Part shown: positions 39,910 to 46,731 of the stretch, one piece after another
How positions within the stretch are numbered: the stretch's first letter is position 1
Layout of the letters: each line of letters opens with the position of its first letter
Assembly: GCA_035457865.1 (NCBI GenBank)
Contig: DATIAR010000083.1
Location: forward strand, 1 to 46,731
DNA from: UBA8516 sp035457865
GTDB taxonomy: Archaea; Thermoproteota; Nitrososphaeria; Nitrososphaerales; Nitrosopumilaceae
Direction: 5' to 3'
Length of the DNA: 46,731 nt
Made by a program: the position numbers and the translations under genes
Notes under the pieces: model-generated
What the model was told of the DNA's origin: nothing
Databases searched by the model: none
Seen by the model: only the letters and a program-made list of their open reading frames with translations

Positions 39910-40341
39910 ATGAAAATGGATAAAAAACTGGTGGAAAAAACACAAAATTACTTTGTGGGACATGTTTTGTTACAAGACATATCAAAAGTGATACAGTCAA
40001 AAGAAGAAAAAATTTATCATGTGACTTTCAAAAGAGGGGCAAGAACAAAAATTCACTATCATCAGGCAGGCCAAATACTAATTCCTACTGGTGGCAAGGG
40101 AATGCTTGTGATGTATTCTGCCAGACAAACTGACCCTTTTGTTAAAATCAAAAAAACCGAAAGCGTCAATCTTGCGAAAGGCGATGCTGTCTACATACCA
40201 GCACACAAATTGCATTGGCATGGCGCTTTAGGAAAGAATAATTTTTCACATATTGCTATTAATGCAAAATTACCAAGATACAAGGAAGCAAAAACGATCT
40301 GGTATGAATCAGATTTTAAGACATTTGCCAAAAAAATATAG
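39910..40341 (+). CDS. Cupin-domain protein
   Basis: From ATG 39910 this 143-aa protein shows the cupin fold: motif 1 as RGARTKIHYHQAGQILIPTGGKG with the HxH pair and Gln at the acidic position, and motif 2 GDAVYIPAHKLHWHGA with a third His. It is a single-domain small-barrel protein of the kind found in dioxygenases and carboxylases; a divalent metal is likely. GTG 39901 or TTG 39886 are alternative starts. It is 36 nt before the DoxX gene and may be co-transcribed. Confidence 0.82.
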   Translation: MKMDKKLVEKTQNYFVGHVLLQDISKVIQSKEEKIYHVTFKRGARTKIHYHQAGQILIPTGGKGMLVMYSARQTDPFVKIKKTESVNLAKGDAVYIPAHKLHWHGALGKNNFSHIAINAKLPRYKEAKTIWYESDFKTFAKKI

Positions 40342-40377
40342 TTAACTTTAAGTGGTCTGTAAAAATAATTTCAAGAG

Positions 40378-40794
40378 TTGACTGAAGCAAAATTTAGGGA
40401 GAGCAAGTTACACGATATTGTTCATTTCGGAGTTAGAGTAGTTGTCGGAACCATATTCATTGCTCATAGCTTGGGAAAATTTGATCCTGGCTTTGTTGGA
40501 TTTTTAAATCGAATTGGAATTCCAGCTGAGATGCAGTTTTTAATCGCCCTAGCGGAATTTGTACCTGGAATTCTTTTAATTATTGGGGTCTTGACAAGAA
40601 TTTCTGCCTCGATATTATCTATAATCGCGCTTGGAGTAATTTTTCACGTAAAACATGCCTCAAACTTGACAGGACAAGGCGGTTTTGAGCTAGAACTGTT
40701 ATTACTGGTAAGCGTCCTATCAATCATTGTAGCAGGACCAGGAAGAGTTTCATTATCTCATATTATTAAAAAAATTCCTAGATTCTTACAATAA
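40378..40794 (+). CDS. DoxX family membrane protein
   Basis: This 138-aa protein has about four hydrophobic segments and the DoxX pattern: GVRVVVGTIFIAHSLGKFDPGFVGFLNRIGIPAEMQFLIALAEFVPGILLIIGVLTRI, with the HSLGKF and AEFVPGILLI-x-G-x-x-T-R elements. Family members are small membrane proteins associated with quinone or oxidative metabolism; exact function is uncertain. The start is TTG 40378. It probably shares a transcript with the cupin gene upstream. Confidence 0.88.
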   Translation: MTEAKFRESKLHDIVHFGVRVVVGTIFIAHSLGKFDPGFVGFLNRIGIPAEMQFLIALAEFVPGILLIIGVLTRISASILSIIALGVIFHVKHASNLTGQGGFELELLLLVSVLSIIVAGPGRVSLSHIIKKIPRFLQ

Positions 40795-40797
40795 TTC

Positions 40798-40929
40798 TCA
40801 AGGAAGGTCTGAATCTTCGGCCGCACAATATTTGTGAACCCATTTTCCTGTTTGGTCTTTTGCAATTTCCTTACCGGTTTTTATTTGGTCTCCACATGAC
40901 GTACATGAAGTGTTAAACTTTGCTTTCAT
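40798..40929 (-). CDS. 43-aa PARP-type-like zinc finger protein
   Basis: This 43-aa frame runs from ATG 40929 to TGA 40798. It contains SCTSCGDQIKTGKEIAKD, then KWVHKYCAAED: Cys-x2-Cys...His-x2-Cys, the pattern and spacing of a short PARP-type or related zinc finger, with a KWVH-x-x-C end as in that family. It lies convergent to the DoxX gene with 3 nt between stops. It would be below most gene-calling length limits. Confidence 0.75.
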   Translation of the reverse strand: MKAKFNTSCTSCGDQIKTGKEIAKDQTGKWVHKYCAAEDSDLP

Positions 40930-41086
40930 GATATATGGTTGAATCAATATCATAAAAGTACTGGTATTGAATCAATGCCAACTAGGAGCTAGCTTTTGAT
41001 GCGTTTGTTGACTGTGTCTTTTTCATTATGTCGATCTGATTTATTATCCAAAAGACTCTTTTGTAGAAATCAAGTCTTGAATTAGG

Positions 41087-41959
41087 ATGCATGAATCTAG
41101 TTTAAGATATATACGATGTGTTAATTGCAAGTCTGAATTAGAGTTACAAGTATTTGAAAAATCTGATGAGATCGACGAAGGTATTATTTTATGCAAAAAC
41201 TGCGGTACAAAATATCCAATAGTTTCAAAAGTTCCTATATTATGGCCTAATCTCCCGGCTTATCTTTCCAACAGGACGCAATTAGGAGGTCATCTTATGA
41301 TTAGTACTAAAAATTCTAAATTGAAAACGATGCTAAAAGATTCACTTGCAAAAATAAATAAGAATCATGAGGATATAACTAATCTAGAAAAACGCTGGGT
41401 CATCACATATCAAAATAGTTTAAAATCAAAATTTTACTCACACATAAAAAACTCACTTCAAAAAATTCCTAAATCTAGACTTGCTCTGGAACATGGTTGT
41501 TCGATAGGACATATTACAAAAATTTTGGCACAAAAACACGAGACTGTCTTTGGTATAGATCAGTCATTTTTTGCTATTTTGGAAGCCAAAAAAAATAACT
41601 GCAAAAATGTGGATTATTTTGTAGCAAATTCACTTTTTCCACCATTTGGGAAAAGTAAATTTGATTTGGTAGTAGGATTGAACGTTTTAGAACTAATCGA
41701 ACCGCTTGATTTTCTCAAAGTTGTATCATCTCAAGTAAAAGGAATATTGATAATTTCTGATCCTTATGACTTTGAGAGAGGAAAAAACTCTGTTAGAGTT
41801 AGATTGGATTCAAAATCATTAAGAAATGAACTAAAAAAACTAGGCTTTGTTTTTTTACAAAAAACAGAAAAATCATCCTTCATACCTTGGAGACTGAAAG
41901 TTAACGAGCGCCTTAGTCTTCACTATCGAGTAGATTTGATAATTGCAAGAAAGTCCTGA
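41087..41959 (+). CDS. Class I SAM methyltransferase with Trm112-like N-terminus
   Basis: This 290-aa protein starts with a Trm112-like zinc ribbon: IRCVNCKSELEL and ILCKNCGTKYPI (two CxxC pairs, about 10-47). The methyltransferase core begins near 130: ALEHGCSIGHITKIL (SAM-binding motif I), the acidic VFGIDQSF, and FDLVVGLNVLEL (motif IV region). The substrate is unknown; the zinc ribbon suggests RNA, protein or lipid headgroup recognition. Its end overlaps the convergent zinc-ribbon/NitrOD5 gene by 37 nt. Confidence 0.85.
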   Translation: MHESSLRYIRCVNCKSELELQVFEKSDEIDEGIILCKNCGTKYPIVSKVPILWPNLPAYLSNRTQLGGHLMISTKNSKLKTMLKDSLAKINKNHEDITNLEKRWVITYQNSLKSKFYSHIKNSLQKIPKSRLALEHGCSIGHITKILAQKHETVFGIDQSFFAILEAKKNNCKNVDYFVANSLFPPFGKSKFDLVVGLNVLELIEPLDFLKVVSSQVKGILIISDPYDFERGKNSVRVRLDSKSLRNELKKLGFVFLQKTEKSSFIPWRLKVNERLSLHYRVDLIIARKS

Positions 41960-42453
41960 ATTGGCTCCTCTGGTACATAGTCTTCCACACTTTCTTCAAT
42001 TCTTTCTATGATTTTTTTGTAGGCGGAACCAAACAGCTCTTTTAATACATCGGCCAGATATTCTGGATTGTCATAACATTCGATTAAATAACAATTGTAT
42101 TTTGAATATATTCTACTACATACTTGCTCTAGTACAGGTTTGCCAATTTCTTCTAGTACCTTTGCTATTGCAAGAATGACATTATTTTTTTCATATGCTG
42201 GTATTGTTTTATTATTTTTAATGTGTGAAATCGATTGTGGAATGACATCTGATTTTTTGCGTTTTTCTAACCAGGGGTCAGGTGTAATTGGAAACATCTT
42301 TAGTATTTGCAATTGATATACACAATACTGATGGAACTGCTCTTCTGTAGTTTGTTTACATCCACTACATATTTGTTGTATTAACTCCTTACATCTAATG
42401 CAGAAGGAAAACTCTAGTAACTGCTCGCCACACTTTCTACAGAGCTCTTTCAT
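41923..42453 (-). CDS. Zinc-ribbon protein with NitrOD5-like C-terminal domain
   Basis: This 176-aa protein has an N-terminal part with eight Cys (CRKCGEQ, CIRCKEL, ICSGCKQ, YCVYQ), fit for two zinc sites. A linker leads to a C-terminal helical domain (about 92-176, VLEEIGKPVLEQVCSRIYSKYNCYLIECYDNPEYLADVLKELFG) that is homologous to the stand-alone protein at 30010-30300. I associate it with the NitrOD5 output domain; the name is tentative. Its 3' end overlaps the methyltransferase gene on the other strand. Confidence 0.72.
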   Translation of the reverse strand: MKELCRKCGEQLLEFSFCIRCKELIQQICSGCKQTTEEQFHQYCVYQLQILKMFPITPDPWLEKRKKSDVIPQSISHIKNNKTIPAYEKNNVILAIAKVLEEIGKPVLEQVCSRIYSKYNCYLIECYDNPEYLADVLKELFGSAYKKIIERIEESVEDYVPEEPIQDFLAIIKSTR

Positions 42454-42811
42454 TCACCATCTTTCCAATCTCTTGTTCTATTGGCAAACTGATAAGACAC
42501 ACTTTCTAAAAATGCAAATATTCAGCTTGTTTACAAAATTGGGTTATTATCATGCTTTTACCATATTCACATTGATGAAACTGGTGGTGGAAATCACGTA
42601 CAATATTATGATTGAAGGCGGTAGTGGCGGAACTGTAATTTAAAAATATTATATTTCTGTCACAGATCTGCTAGGAATATGTTGTACTAGATGTTTAAGG
42701 GTGCAGATATCCACAGTGTTGTTCATTGTGAATAAATCATTTAGCTATGGGTGTAACTAGTTAGCTATGATGTTAACTGATACTAATATCAAGGTAATCT
42801 CGAATAAAAAT
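42454..42811. other. Intergenic region with 20-bp tandem repeats
   Basis: Between the divergent neighbours no gene was found. At 42741-42780 two imperfect 20-bp direct repeats, each starting TTAGCTATG and containing TAACT (14 of 20 positions identical), lie 32-71 nt before ATG 42812 and just upstream of a weak TATA-like stretch. They are a possible activator site. A small open frame at 42512-42643 ending GGSGGTVI is not supported. Confidence 0.4.
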
Positions 42812-42937
42812 ATGAGTAAAACGACGATAGAATGTGAGAGCTGCGGCTCTAAAAATGCGTATGTCATTTTAGATCCAAAATATCATGGATATAGAGGAGT
42901 GTGCCCAGAATGCGGCTCAAACTGGCCAGAATCATAG
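42812..42937 (+). CDS. 41-aa zinc-ribbon protein
   Basis: This 41-aa protein (ATG 42812 to TAG 42935-42937) has CESCGSKN at 8-15 and CPECGSNW at 31-38, two CxxCG knuckles 19 residues apart with a loop YVILDPKYHGYRGV. This is a canonical zinc ribbon like those of RNA-polymerase or ribosomal subunits. It lies 42 nt before the FilR1-like regulator on the same strand. Confidence 0.8.
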   Translation: MSKTTIECESCGSKNAYVILDPKYHGYRGVCPECGSNWPES

Positions 42938-42979
42938 TTTTACATAATCTTTAGATTTCGTTGTTTTCAATACTAGCAT

Positions 42980-43774
42980 GTGCGTTCCCACGAAATAGCA
43001 CGTGATTTTTTGGAGTTTGCCAGTGAACAAAGATTAGAAATAATATTTCGTCTCTTTGCCAAAAAATCCAAAGTTTCTGTTATTGCTAAGGAACTAGGTG
43101 CTACTGTACCTGAAGTATTTAGAAACTTTGAAAGGCTTGTAAAGGCAGAACTTATCGAAAAAGACACAGACGGTAGTTATCATCTTACAGTATACGGTAT
43201 GACGGTATGCAATCAGATTCCCTCTTTAGCTTTTGTGGCAGCAAATAAAAAATATTTTAAAAATCATGATTTTGGTGACCTTCCACAAAAATATATTCAA
43301 AGAATCGGTGCGCTAGAACAAAATCAACACATCAAAGGATTCACAAAAGTTATGGAGCGATGGAAAAATATTATTGAAAATGCAAATGAGTACATTTACG
43401 GCATTTTGTTGGAAGAACCACTTGACCTCCTTGAACCGATTGCAAACAAAGCAAAAAAAGATGTAAAGATAAACTCTATCTTTTCTGAATCCACGATTGT
43501 TCCAAAAGGTAGAAAACAACTGATTGATAAACTTGATTTTAAGACATTGACCAAAAATGGCTTAGTTGAAAGAAAAATGAGAAAAGATGTCAAAATAGGT
43601 GTATTTTTGAGCGAACATGAAGCATGCGTGATGTTTCCAACTTTAGATGATGAGGCTGACATAAGTGAGATGTTTTACAGCCAAGACAAAGCGTTTCATG
43701 AATGGTGCCTTGACTATTTCAGATATTGTTGGTACGGGTCAGAGGCATTTAAGGAAAGTAAACTCAAAGAATAA
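42980..43774 (+). CDS. HTH transcriptional regulator with FilR1-like domain
   Basis: This 264-aa protein has an N-terminal winged HTH (RDFLEFASEQRLEIIFRLFAKKSKVSVIAKELGATVPEVFRNFERLVKAELIEK, about 8-62) and a C-terminal domain (about 120-255) with the FilR1/DUF1724-like pattern ENANEYIYGILLEEPLDLLEPI, VKIGVFLSEHEACVMFPTLDDEADISEMFYS and DKAFHEWCLDYFRYCWYGSEAF. This architecture is known from archaeal regulators that sense a ligand in the C-terminal domain. The start is GTG 42980. It precedes the EF-Tu-like gene by 55 nt and may belong to the same transcript. Confidence 0.82.
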   Translation: MRSHEIARDFLEFASEQRLEIIFRLFAKKSKVSVIAKELGATVPEVFRNFERLVKAELIEKDTDGSYHLTVYGMTVCNQIPSLAFVAANKKYFKNHDFGDLPQKYIQRIGALEQNQHIKGFTKVMERWKNIIENANEYIYGILLEEPLDLLEPIANKAKKDVKINSIFSESTIVPKGRKQLIDKLDFKTLTKNGLVERKMRKDVKIGVFLSEHEACVMFPTLDDEADISEMFYSQDKAFHEWCLDYFRYCWYGSEAFKESKLKE

Positions 43775-43829
43775 TTCATACAAAGATTTTTTACAAGCAA
43801 AATTTTGATGAATCCACACACGTGACAAA

Positions 43830-44747
43830 ATGAAATCGATTAACTATACTTTACTTGGTGATGAAGCAGTTGCAAAAGAATTTGGCAAAAAAGGCACTAC
43901 TACAGACCTTACCATATATGACAAAAAAGAATCAGAGTCTGTCAAGACATGGACCTTGCCAACCGGATTTCCTGAAAAGATTCAACCCCTCTTTCAAGCA
44001 ATAAACATGGGTGAATATGTTCTATTTTATGTGACAAAACTTGACAAATTTACGGGAGAACAAATAGTTGCACTAGATAGTTTAAAAAAAACTCAAGGAT
44101 TGTTAAGCCATTCCTATGATGTTGACAGAAACAAACTTCTTGCTATGATAAAAGGAACTGTAGTGGAACAATACAAACTAGTTGAATCTACAGATCTAAA
44201 AAAAGAAGCGGAACTATTGCAACCAATATCAAATGACGGCAATGTCCGAATTGTGATAGATCACTGTTTTGATGTCAAGGGTGTTGGAACTGTAATACTG
44301 GGTAAAGTAGTACAAGGTAAAGTAAAGACATACGATAATCTCAAACTCTTGCCAAAAGGCTCTGATGTTATAATAAAATCAATACAAATGCATGATGATG
44401 CTGTGGACGAAGCAGTTTCTCCTGCGCGCGTGGGTCTCTCAGTAAAAGGAATAACCCCCGATGATGTTCAAAGAGGGGACATCCTATGCATACCTGATTC
44501 TATGATAGTTGCGCAAGAGATAACTCTGGATTATAATCAAAATGCATTTTTCAAAGGTGACTTGGCAGAAAATCAAATGTTTCTAGTCAATATAGGCCTG
44601 CAAATCAGGCCTGCAAAGATAACTTCTCTAAACCCTATGAAGTTGTCATTAGGAAAGCCCGCTGTATTTGAAAAAAACGACATTTGCGTTCTTCTTAAAC
44701 CCGAGTCCCAAACGATAAGAATAGTTGGTAGTGGGAAAATAATCTAA
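43830..44747 (+). CDS. EF-Tu/SelB-like protein with degenerate G domain
   Basis: This 305-aa protein keeps domain 2 and 3 features of translation GTPases: HCFDVKGVGTVILGKVVQGKVKTYDNLKLLPKG (about 144-176, the EF-Tu domain II barrel with VGTVILG-x-V-x-x-G), VSPARVGLSVKGITPDDVQRGDIL (about 190-213) and a C-terminal barrel. The first 120 residues correspond to the G domain, but the P-loop GKS/T and the DxxG and NKxD motifs are absent. It therefore probably does not hydrolyse GTP; it may be a regulator or RNA-binding factor. Archaeal SelB-like paralogs of this kind are known from methanogens. Confidence 0.82.
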   Translation: MKSINYTLLGDEAVAKEFGKKGTTTDLTIYDKKESESVKTWTLPTGFPEKIQPLFQAINMGEYVLFYVTKLDKFTGEQIVALDSLKKTQGLLSHSYDVDRNKLLAMIKGTVVEQYKLVESTDLKKEAELLQPISNDGNVRIVIDHCFDVKGVGTVILGKVVQGKVKTYDNLKLLPKGSDVIIKSIQMHDDAVDEAVSPARVGLSVKGITPDDVQRGDILCIPDSMIVAQEITLDYNQNAFFKGDLAENQMFLVNIGLQIRPAKITSLNPMKLSLGKPAVFEKNDICVLLKPESQTIRIVGSGKII

Positions 44748-44793
44748 TTAAAATGGCAGAAACTCTATTTTCTTTTTGTATGGTGAACTATAC

Positions 44794-45351
44794 ATGAGAC
44801 TAGTTATCGGAATTACTGGAAGCACCGGAATCATATATGGAATAAAAATGCTTGAATCTTTAAAGCGGTTGAAAATTGAAACGCATCTAATCATTTCAGA
44901 ATGGGCAAAAAAATGCCTACTTTTAGAAACAAAATATGATCTAAAATATATCAAATCTTTGGTAGACAGCTATTCTGATGATTCTAACATGGCAGCCAGT
45001 GTTTCTAGTGGTACACACAAAACCGATGGAATGATTGTGATTCCATGTAGCATGAAGACTTTGTCTGCAATCGCAAACGGGTATGATGAAACACTTGTAG
45101 CAAGAGCTGCTGGTGTGACAATAAAAGAATCACGAAAACTTGTTTTGGTTGTACGAGAGACGCCATTTAGTAGTATTCACTTGGAAAATATGTTAAAGCT
45201 GGCAAGAATAGGCGTGACAATTCTTCCTCCAATTCCAGGTTTTTATAACAAACCTAAAACAATAGATGATTTGGTAAACCATACTGTAGGAAAGTGTCTT
45301 GACCAATTCAATATAGAACATAAACTATTCAAGAGATGGAAGACAACATAA
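44794..45351 (+). CDS. ubiX: UbiX family flavin prenyltransferase
   Basis: From ATG 44794 this is a 185-aa protein. It starts MRLVIGITGSTGIIYGIKMLE, the family's flavin-binding GxTGSxG region, and continues with VIPCSMKTLSAIANGY (CSMxTL motif) and LVLVVRETPFSSIHLENMLKLARIGV. UbiX makes prenylated FMN for UbiD-type decarboxylases; no UbiD is in this window. ATG 44794 is preferred over TTG 44776. It follows the EF-Tu-like gene by 46 nt. Confidence 0.92.
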   Translation: MRLVIGITGSTGIIYGIKMLESLKRLKIETHLIISEWAKKCLLLETKYDLKYIKSLVDSYSDDSNMAASVSSGTHKTDGMIVIPCSMKTLSAIANGYDETLVARAAGVTIKESRKLVLVVRETPFSSIHLENMLKLARIGVTILPPIPGFYNKPKTIDDLVNHTVGKCLDQFNIEHKLFKRWKTT

Positions 45352-45379
45352 CTAAATTATGACATGAGATTATAATTGT

Positions 45380-45502
45380 ATGACAAATCCAGACATTATT
45401 GCATTTGCTACGTGGTCTGCAATCACTGCAATATTTCTTACAGTGATATGCTTGGTTTATCGAAGATTCAAGATGAAAAAAGATGAACCATCTTCACATT
45501 GA
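45380..45502 (+). CDS. 40-aa single-pass membrane peptide
   Basis: This 40-aa frame (ATG 45380 to TGA 45500-45502) has one membrane helix (about residues 6-26, IIAFATWSAITAIFLTVICLV) followed by a basic patch YRRFKMKKDE. It lies 28 nt after the UbiX gene and overlaps the next gene by 20 nt, so translational coupling is likely. No family is known to me; it may serve as a small partner in the membrane. Confidence 0.6.
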   Translation: MTNPDIIAFATWSAITAIFLTVICLVYRRFKMKKDEPSSH

Positions 45503-46049
45503 AAAAAAAGGACTTAGGGGCCTTGCTGTTGCAGAAAGTTTCAAAGAAAACGAAAAGACCTCACATCTAGCCGGAGTTGTAATGCGACGGGATTTTATAA
45601 TAGACGGTTTTGTATTTGGATACAGTACAATAGAAGGAAATGATGCAACTGATGCCATATTACAAATGCATCAAAAACTAAATCGTGATGACATTAGTTT
45701 TGTAATGGTTTCAGGTCTTATCATATCGATGTACAATATAGTTGATATAAAAAAAATCTGGGATCGGCTAAAAATACCAGTCATCGGAGTGACATATGAA
45801 GACTCTAAAGGAATCGAAGATGCTATAAAATACCATTTTCCTGATTCTTATCAATTAAAAATTGAAGAATATCATCGGCTTGGTCAGAGAACAAGAATCT
45901 CTCTTCATACAGGACATGACGTATTTGTGAGAATAGAAGGATGTACAATGCAGGAAGCAAAAAATCTACTAAACGCTATGACCCTTCAAGGATCTGTACC
46001 AGAGCCTCTTAGAGTAGCGCAGATGTTGGCAAAAACAAAACTGCAATGA
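45483..46049 (+). CDS. Endonuclease dU (DUF99 family)
   Basis: This 188-aa protein matches the archaeal DUF99 family: GVVMRRDFIIDGFVFGYSTIEGNDATDAILQM, a conserved VMVSGLIISMYNIVDIKKIWDRLKIPVIGVTYE, and the end GTGHDVFVRIEG-like HTGHDVFVRIEGCTMQEAKNLLNAMTLQGSVPEPLRVAQMLA. The family has been characterised as endonuclease dU, which cleaves DNA at deaminated cytosine. The start ATG 45483 overlaps the small membrane peptide gene by 20 nt. The truncated NreA gene is the nearest other repair gene. Confidence 0.85.
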   Translation: MNHLHIEKKGLRGLAVAESFKENEKTSHLAGVVMRRDFIIDGFVFGYSTIEGNDATDAILQMHQKLNRDDISFVMVSGLIISMYNIVDIKKIWDRLKIPVIGVTYEDSKGIEDAIKYHFPDSYQLKIEEYHRLGQRTRISLHTGHDVFVRIEGCTMQEAKNLLNAMTLQGSVPEPLRVAQMLAKTKLQ

Positions 46050-46051
46050 TA

Positions 46052-46438
46052 TTATCTTCTTTCTTCTAATTTAACTATCCATTTGCTATTTTTGATTCTT
46101 GGCGCAGAAAATTCAAGGTGACCAATTGTTCTATCACCTTTTCTAACCAAGGCATATTCCGTTTTCTCACGTCTTAACAATATGAGCTTTGATTTGTATG
46201 CGCCTTCAATTACTTTAATTTTGAAGCGTTTACTTGCTCTAATAACAAGGTCACGTGCAGCCTTGACATTGCCCATCCATGAAAACATTTCAAATGGACC
46301 AAAATTTTTTGTTTCTATTTCATAATTATACAACCTAGCTTCAAAATCCCATCCTTCTTTTTTTGCTTCTTGATTCATAAATTCAACAGCTTGTTGGCCA
46401 TATCCTTTTTCTATGCCAAAAGTTTCAGAGTCAGCCAT
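46052..46438 (-). CDS. Hypothetical protein
   Basis: This 128-aa protein is not recognised. It is soluble, with a helical N-terminus (YGQQAVEFMNQEAKKEGWDFEA), an alternating pattern (FEMFSWMGNVKAARDLVIRASKRFKIKVIEG) and a basic end. ATG 46438 is the only plausible start. It is convergent with the EndDU gene, stops 2 nt apart. Confidence 0.6.
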   Translation of the reverse strand: MADSETFGIEKGYGQQAVEFMNQEAKKEGWDFEARLYNYEIETKNFGPFEMFSWMGNVKAARDLVIRASKRFKIKVIEGAYKSKLILLRREKTEYALVRKGDRTIGHLEFSAPRIKNSKWIVKLEERR

Positions 46439-46578
46439 GTTATTTCTTTCCAGATATATGGACCTATTAAATTAATTTGAACGCCGATCCAGATTCATGG
46501 TTCTAATTTTGTATAACAAATTAACTAGAGGTGAATGTTAGCCAATTATACAAGATTATTACTTGCTATACAACATAG

Positions 46579-46731
46579 ATGTTGTTGGGGAGAACTGCAG
46601 CTGAAATAAGAAAAGCAATAGAATCTAACTGGAATGAATATTTATCAAAATATGGCAATCTCTTTTCTTCTGATTTTATTAGTGGCTCCACCCCTCCATC
46701 TGTCTTTGTAGGCTCATATGGCTATCCAAAG
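46579..46731 (+). CDS. NreA-type DNA repair protein, 5' part only
   Basis: This frame opens at ATG 46579, right after an in-frame TAG at 46576-46578, and runs off the right end (51 codons). The translation contains PPSVFVGSYGYPK at residues 39-51. It matches the conserved N-terminal motif of archaeal Nre proteins (SVFVGRFGYPKV), and the start LGRTAAEIRKAIESNWNEYL fits their N-terminus. Archaeal NreA is linked to DNA-damage repair and interacts with PCNA through its far C-terminus, which is not in the window. ATTATACAAG around 46547-46556 could be its TATA box. Confidence 0.8.
   Translation, partial: MLLGRTAAEIRKAIESNWNEYLSKYGNLFSSDFISGSTPPSVFVGSYGYPK

Noticed and set aside
42512..42643. Small open frame ending GGSGGTVI, 43 aa.
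   Set aside because: Hydrophobic and low-complexity without a family motif or promoter; probably chance in a gene gap.

Overview
The window looks like a chromosomal segment of a low-GC ammonia-oxidising archaeon (Nitrososphaerota/Thaumarchaeota, probably Nitrosopumilus- or Nitrosarchaeum-like). The evidence is an AT-rich sequence with densely packed short genes on both strands, secreted proteins with the repeat W-[IV]-K-N-N-A-x-W-W...GIQYLI, a Rieske protein and a cupredoxin-like protein, two GlnK-like P-II proteins with an unusual T-loop, several copies of a thaumarchaeal small-protein family (DUF6659-like), an archaeal M1 aminopeptidase, endonuclease dU (DUF99), and the start of an NreA-type repair gene at the right edge. 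Many genes have a TATA-like box centred about 26 nt before the start codon, so most transcripts are probably leaderless. I used this spacing to choose several starts, including TTG and GTG starts.

Layout. 0.1-9.5 kb: secreted proteins (one with a 21-bp tandem repeat, one a secreted dienelactone-hydrolase fusion), small soluble proteins, an HTH regulator, membrane proteins and a membrane-anchored DsbA-like thioredoxin. 9.6-16 kb: a WW-repeat secreted protein, Rieske protein, P-II protein, three DUF6659-like genes, a Trp-rich helical repeat protein, a PPOX-type flavin/F420 protein, a helical phasin-like protein divergent from an aldehyde dehydrogenase, and a second P-II protein. 16-21 kb: a second WW-repeat secreted protein, a membrane protein overlapping a degenerate cupredoxin, small proteins and a radical SAM enzyme. 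21-26 kb: Lrp-type RAM domain, GYD protein, a fourth DUF6659-like gene, a structured-RNA candidate directly before a Mn-type superoxide dismutase, an HTH regulator and a PAC2 protein. 26-31 kb: a membrane-bound class III adenylate cyclase, a CPA2 cation antiporter and an 8-TM protein. 31-40 kb: M1 aminopeptidase, secreted coiled-coil protein, membrane-bound HTH regulator, SIMPL protein and unknown proteins. 40-46.7 kb: cupin, DoxX, methyltransferase, NitrOD5-like protein, FilR1-like regulator, then a co-oriented group (EF-Tu-like pseudo-GTPase, UbiX, a 40-aa membrane peptide, endonuclease dU) and the truncated NreA gene.

No tRNA, rRNA, CRISPR array, insertion sequence or integrase was seen. 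The main unexplained elements are three candidate structured RNAs or hairpin elements (3.2, 23.4 and 39.7 kb), a decayed WW-repeat gene at 3.9 kb, a set of very small Cys/His proteins (31-46 aa, mostly below usual gene-calling length), and a possible carbon-storage and nitrogen-signalling neighbourhood at 10.8-15.9 kb, where P-II and DUF6659-like proteins surround a phasin-like protein and an aldehyde dehydrogenase that share a promoter region with inverted repeats.
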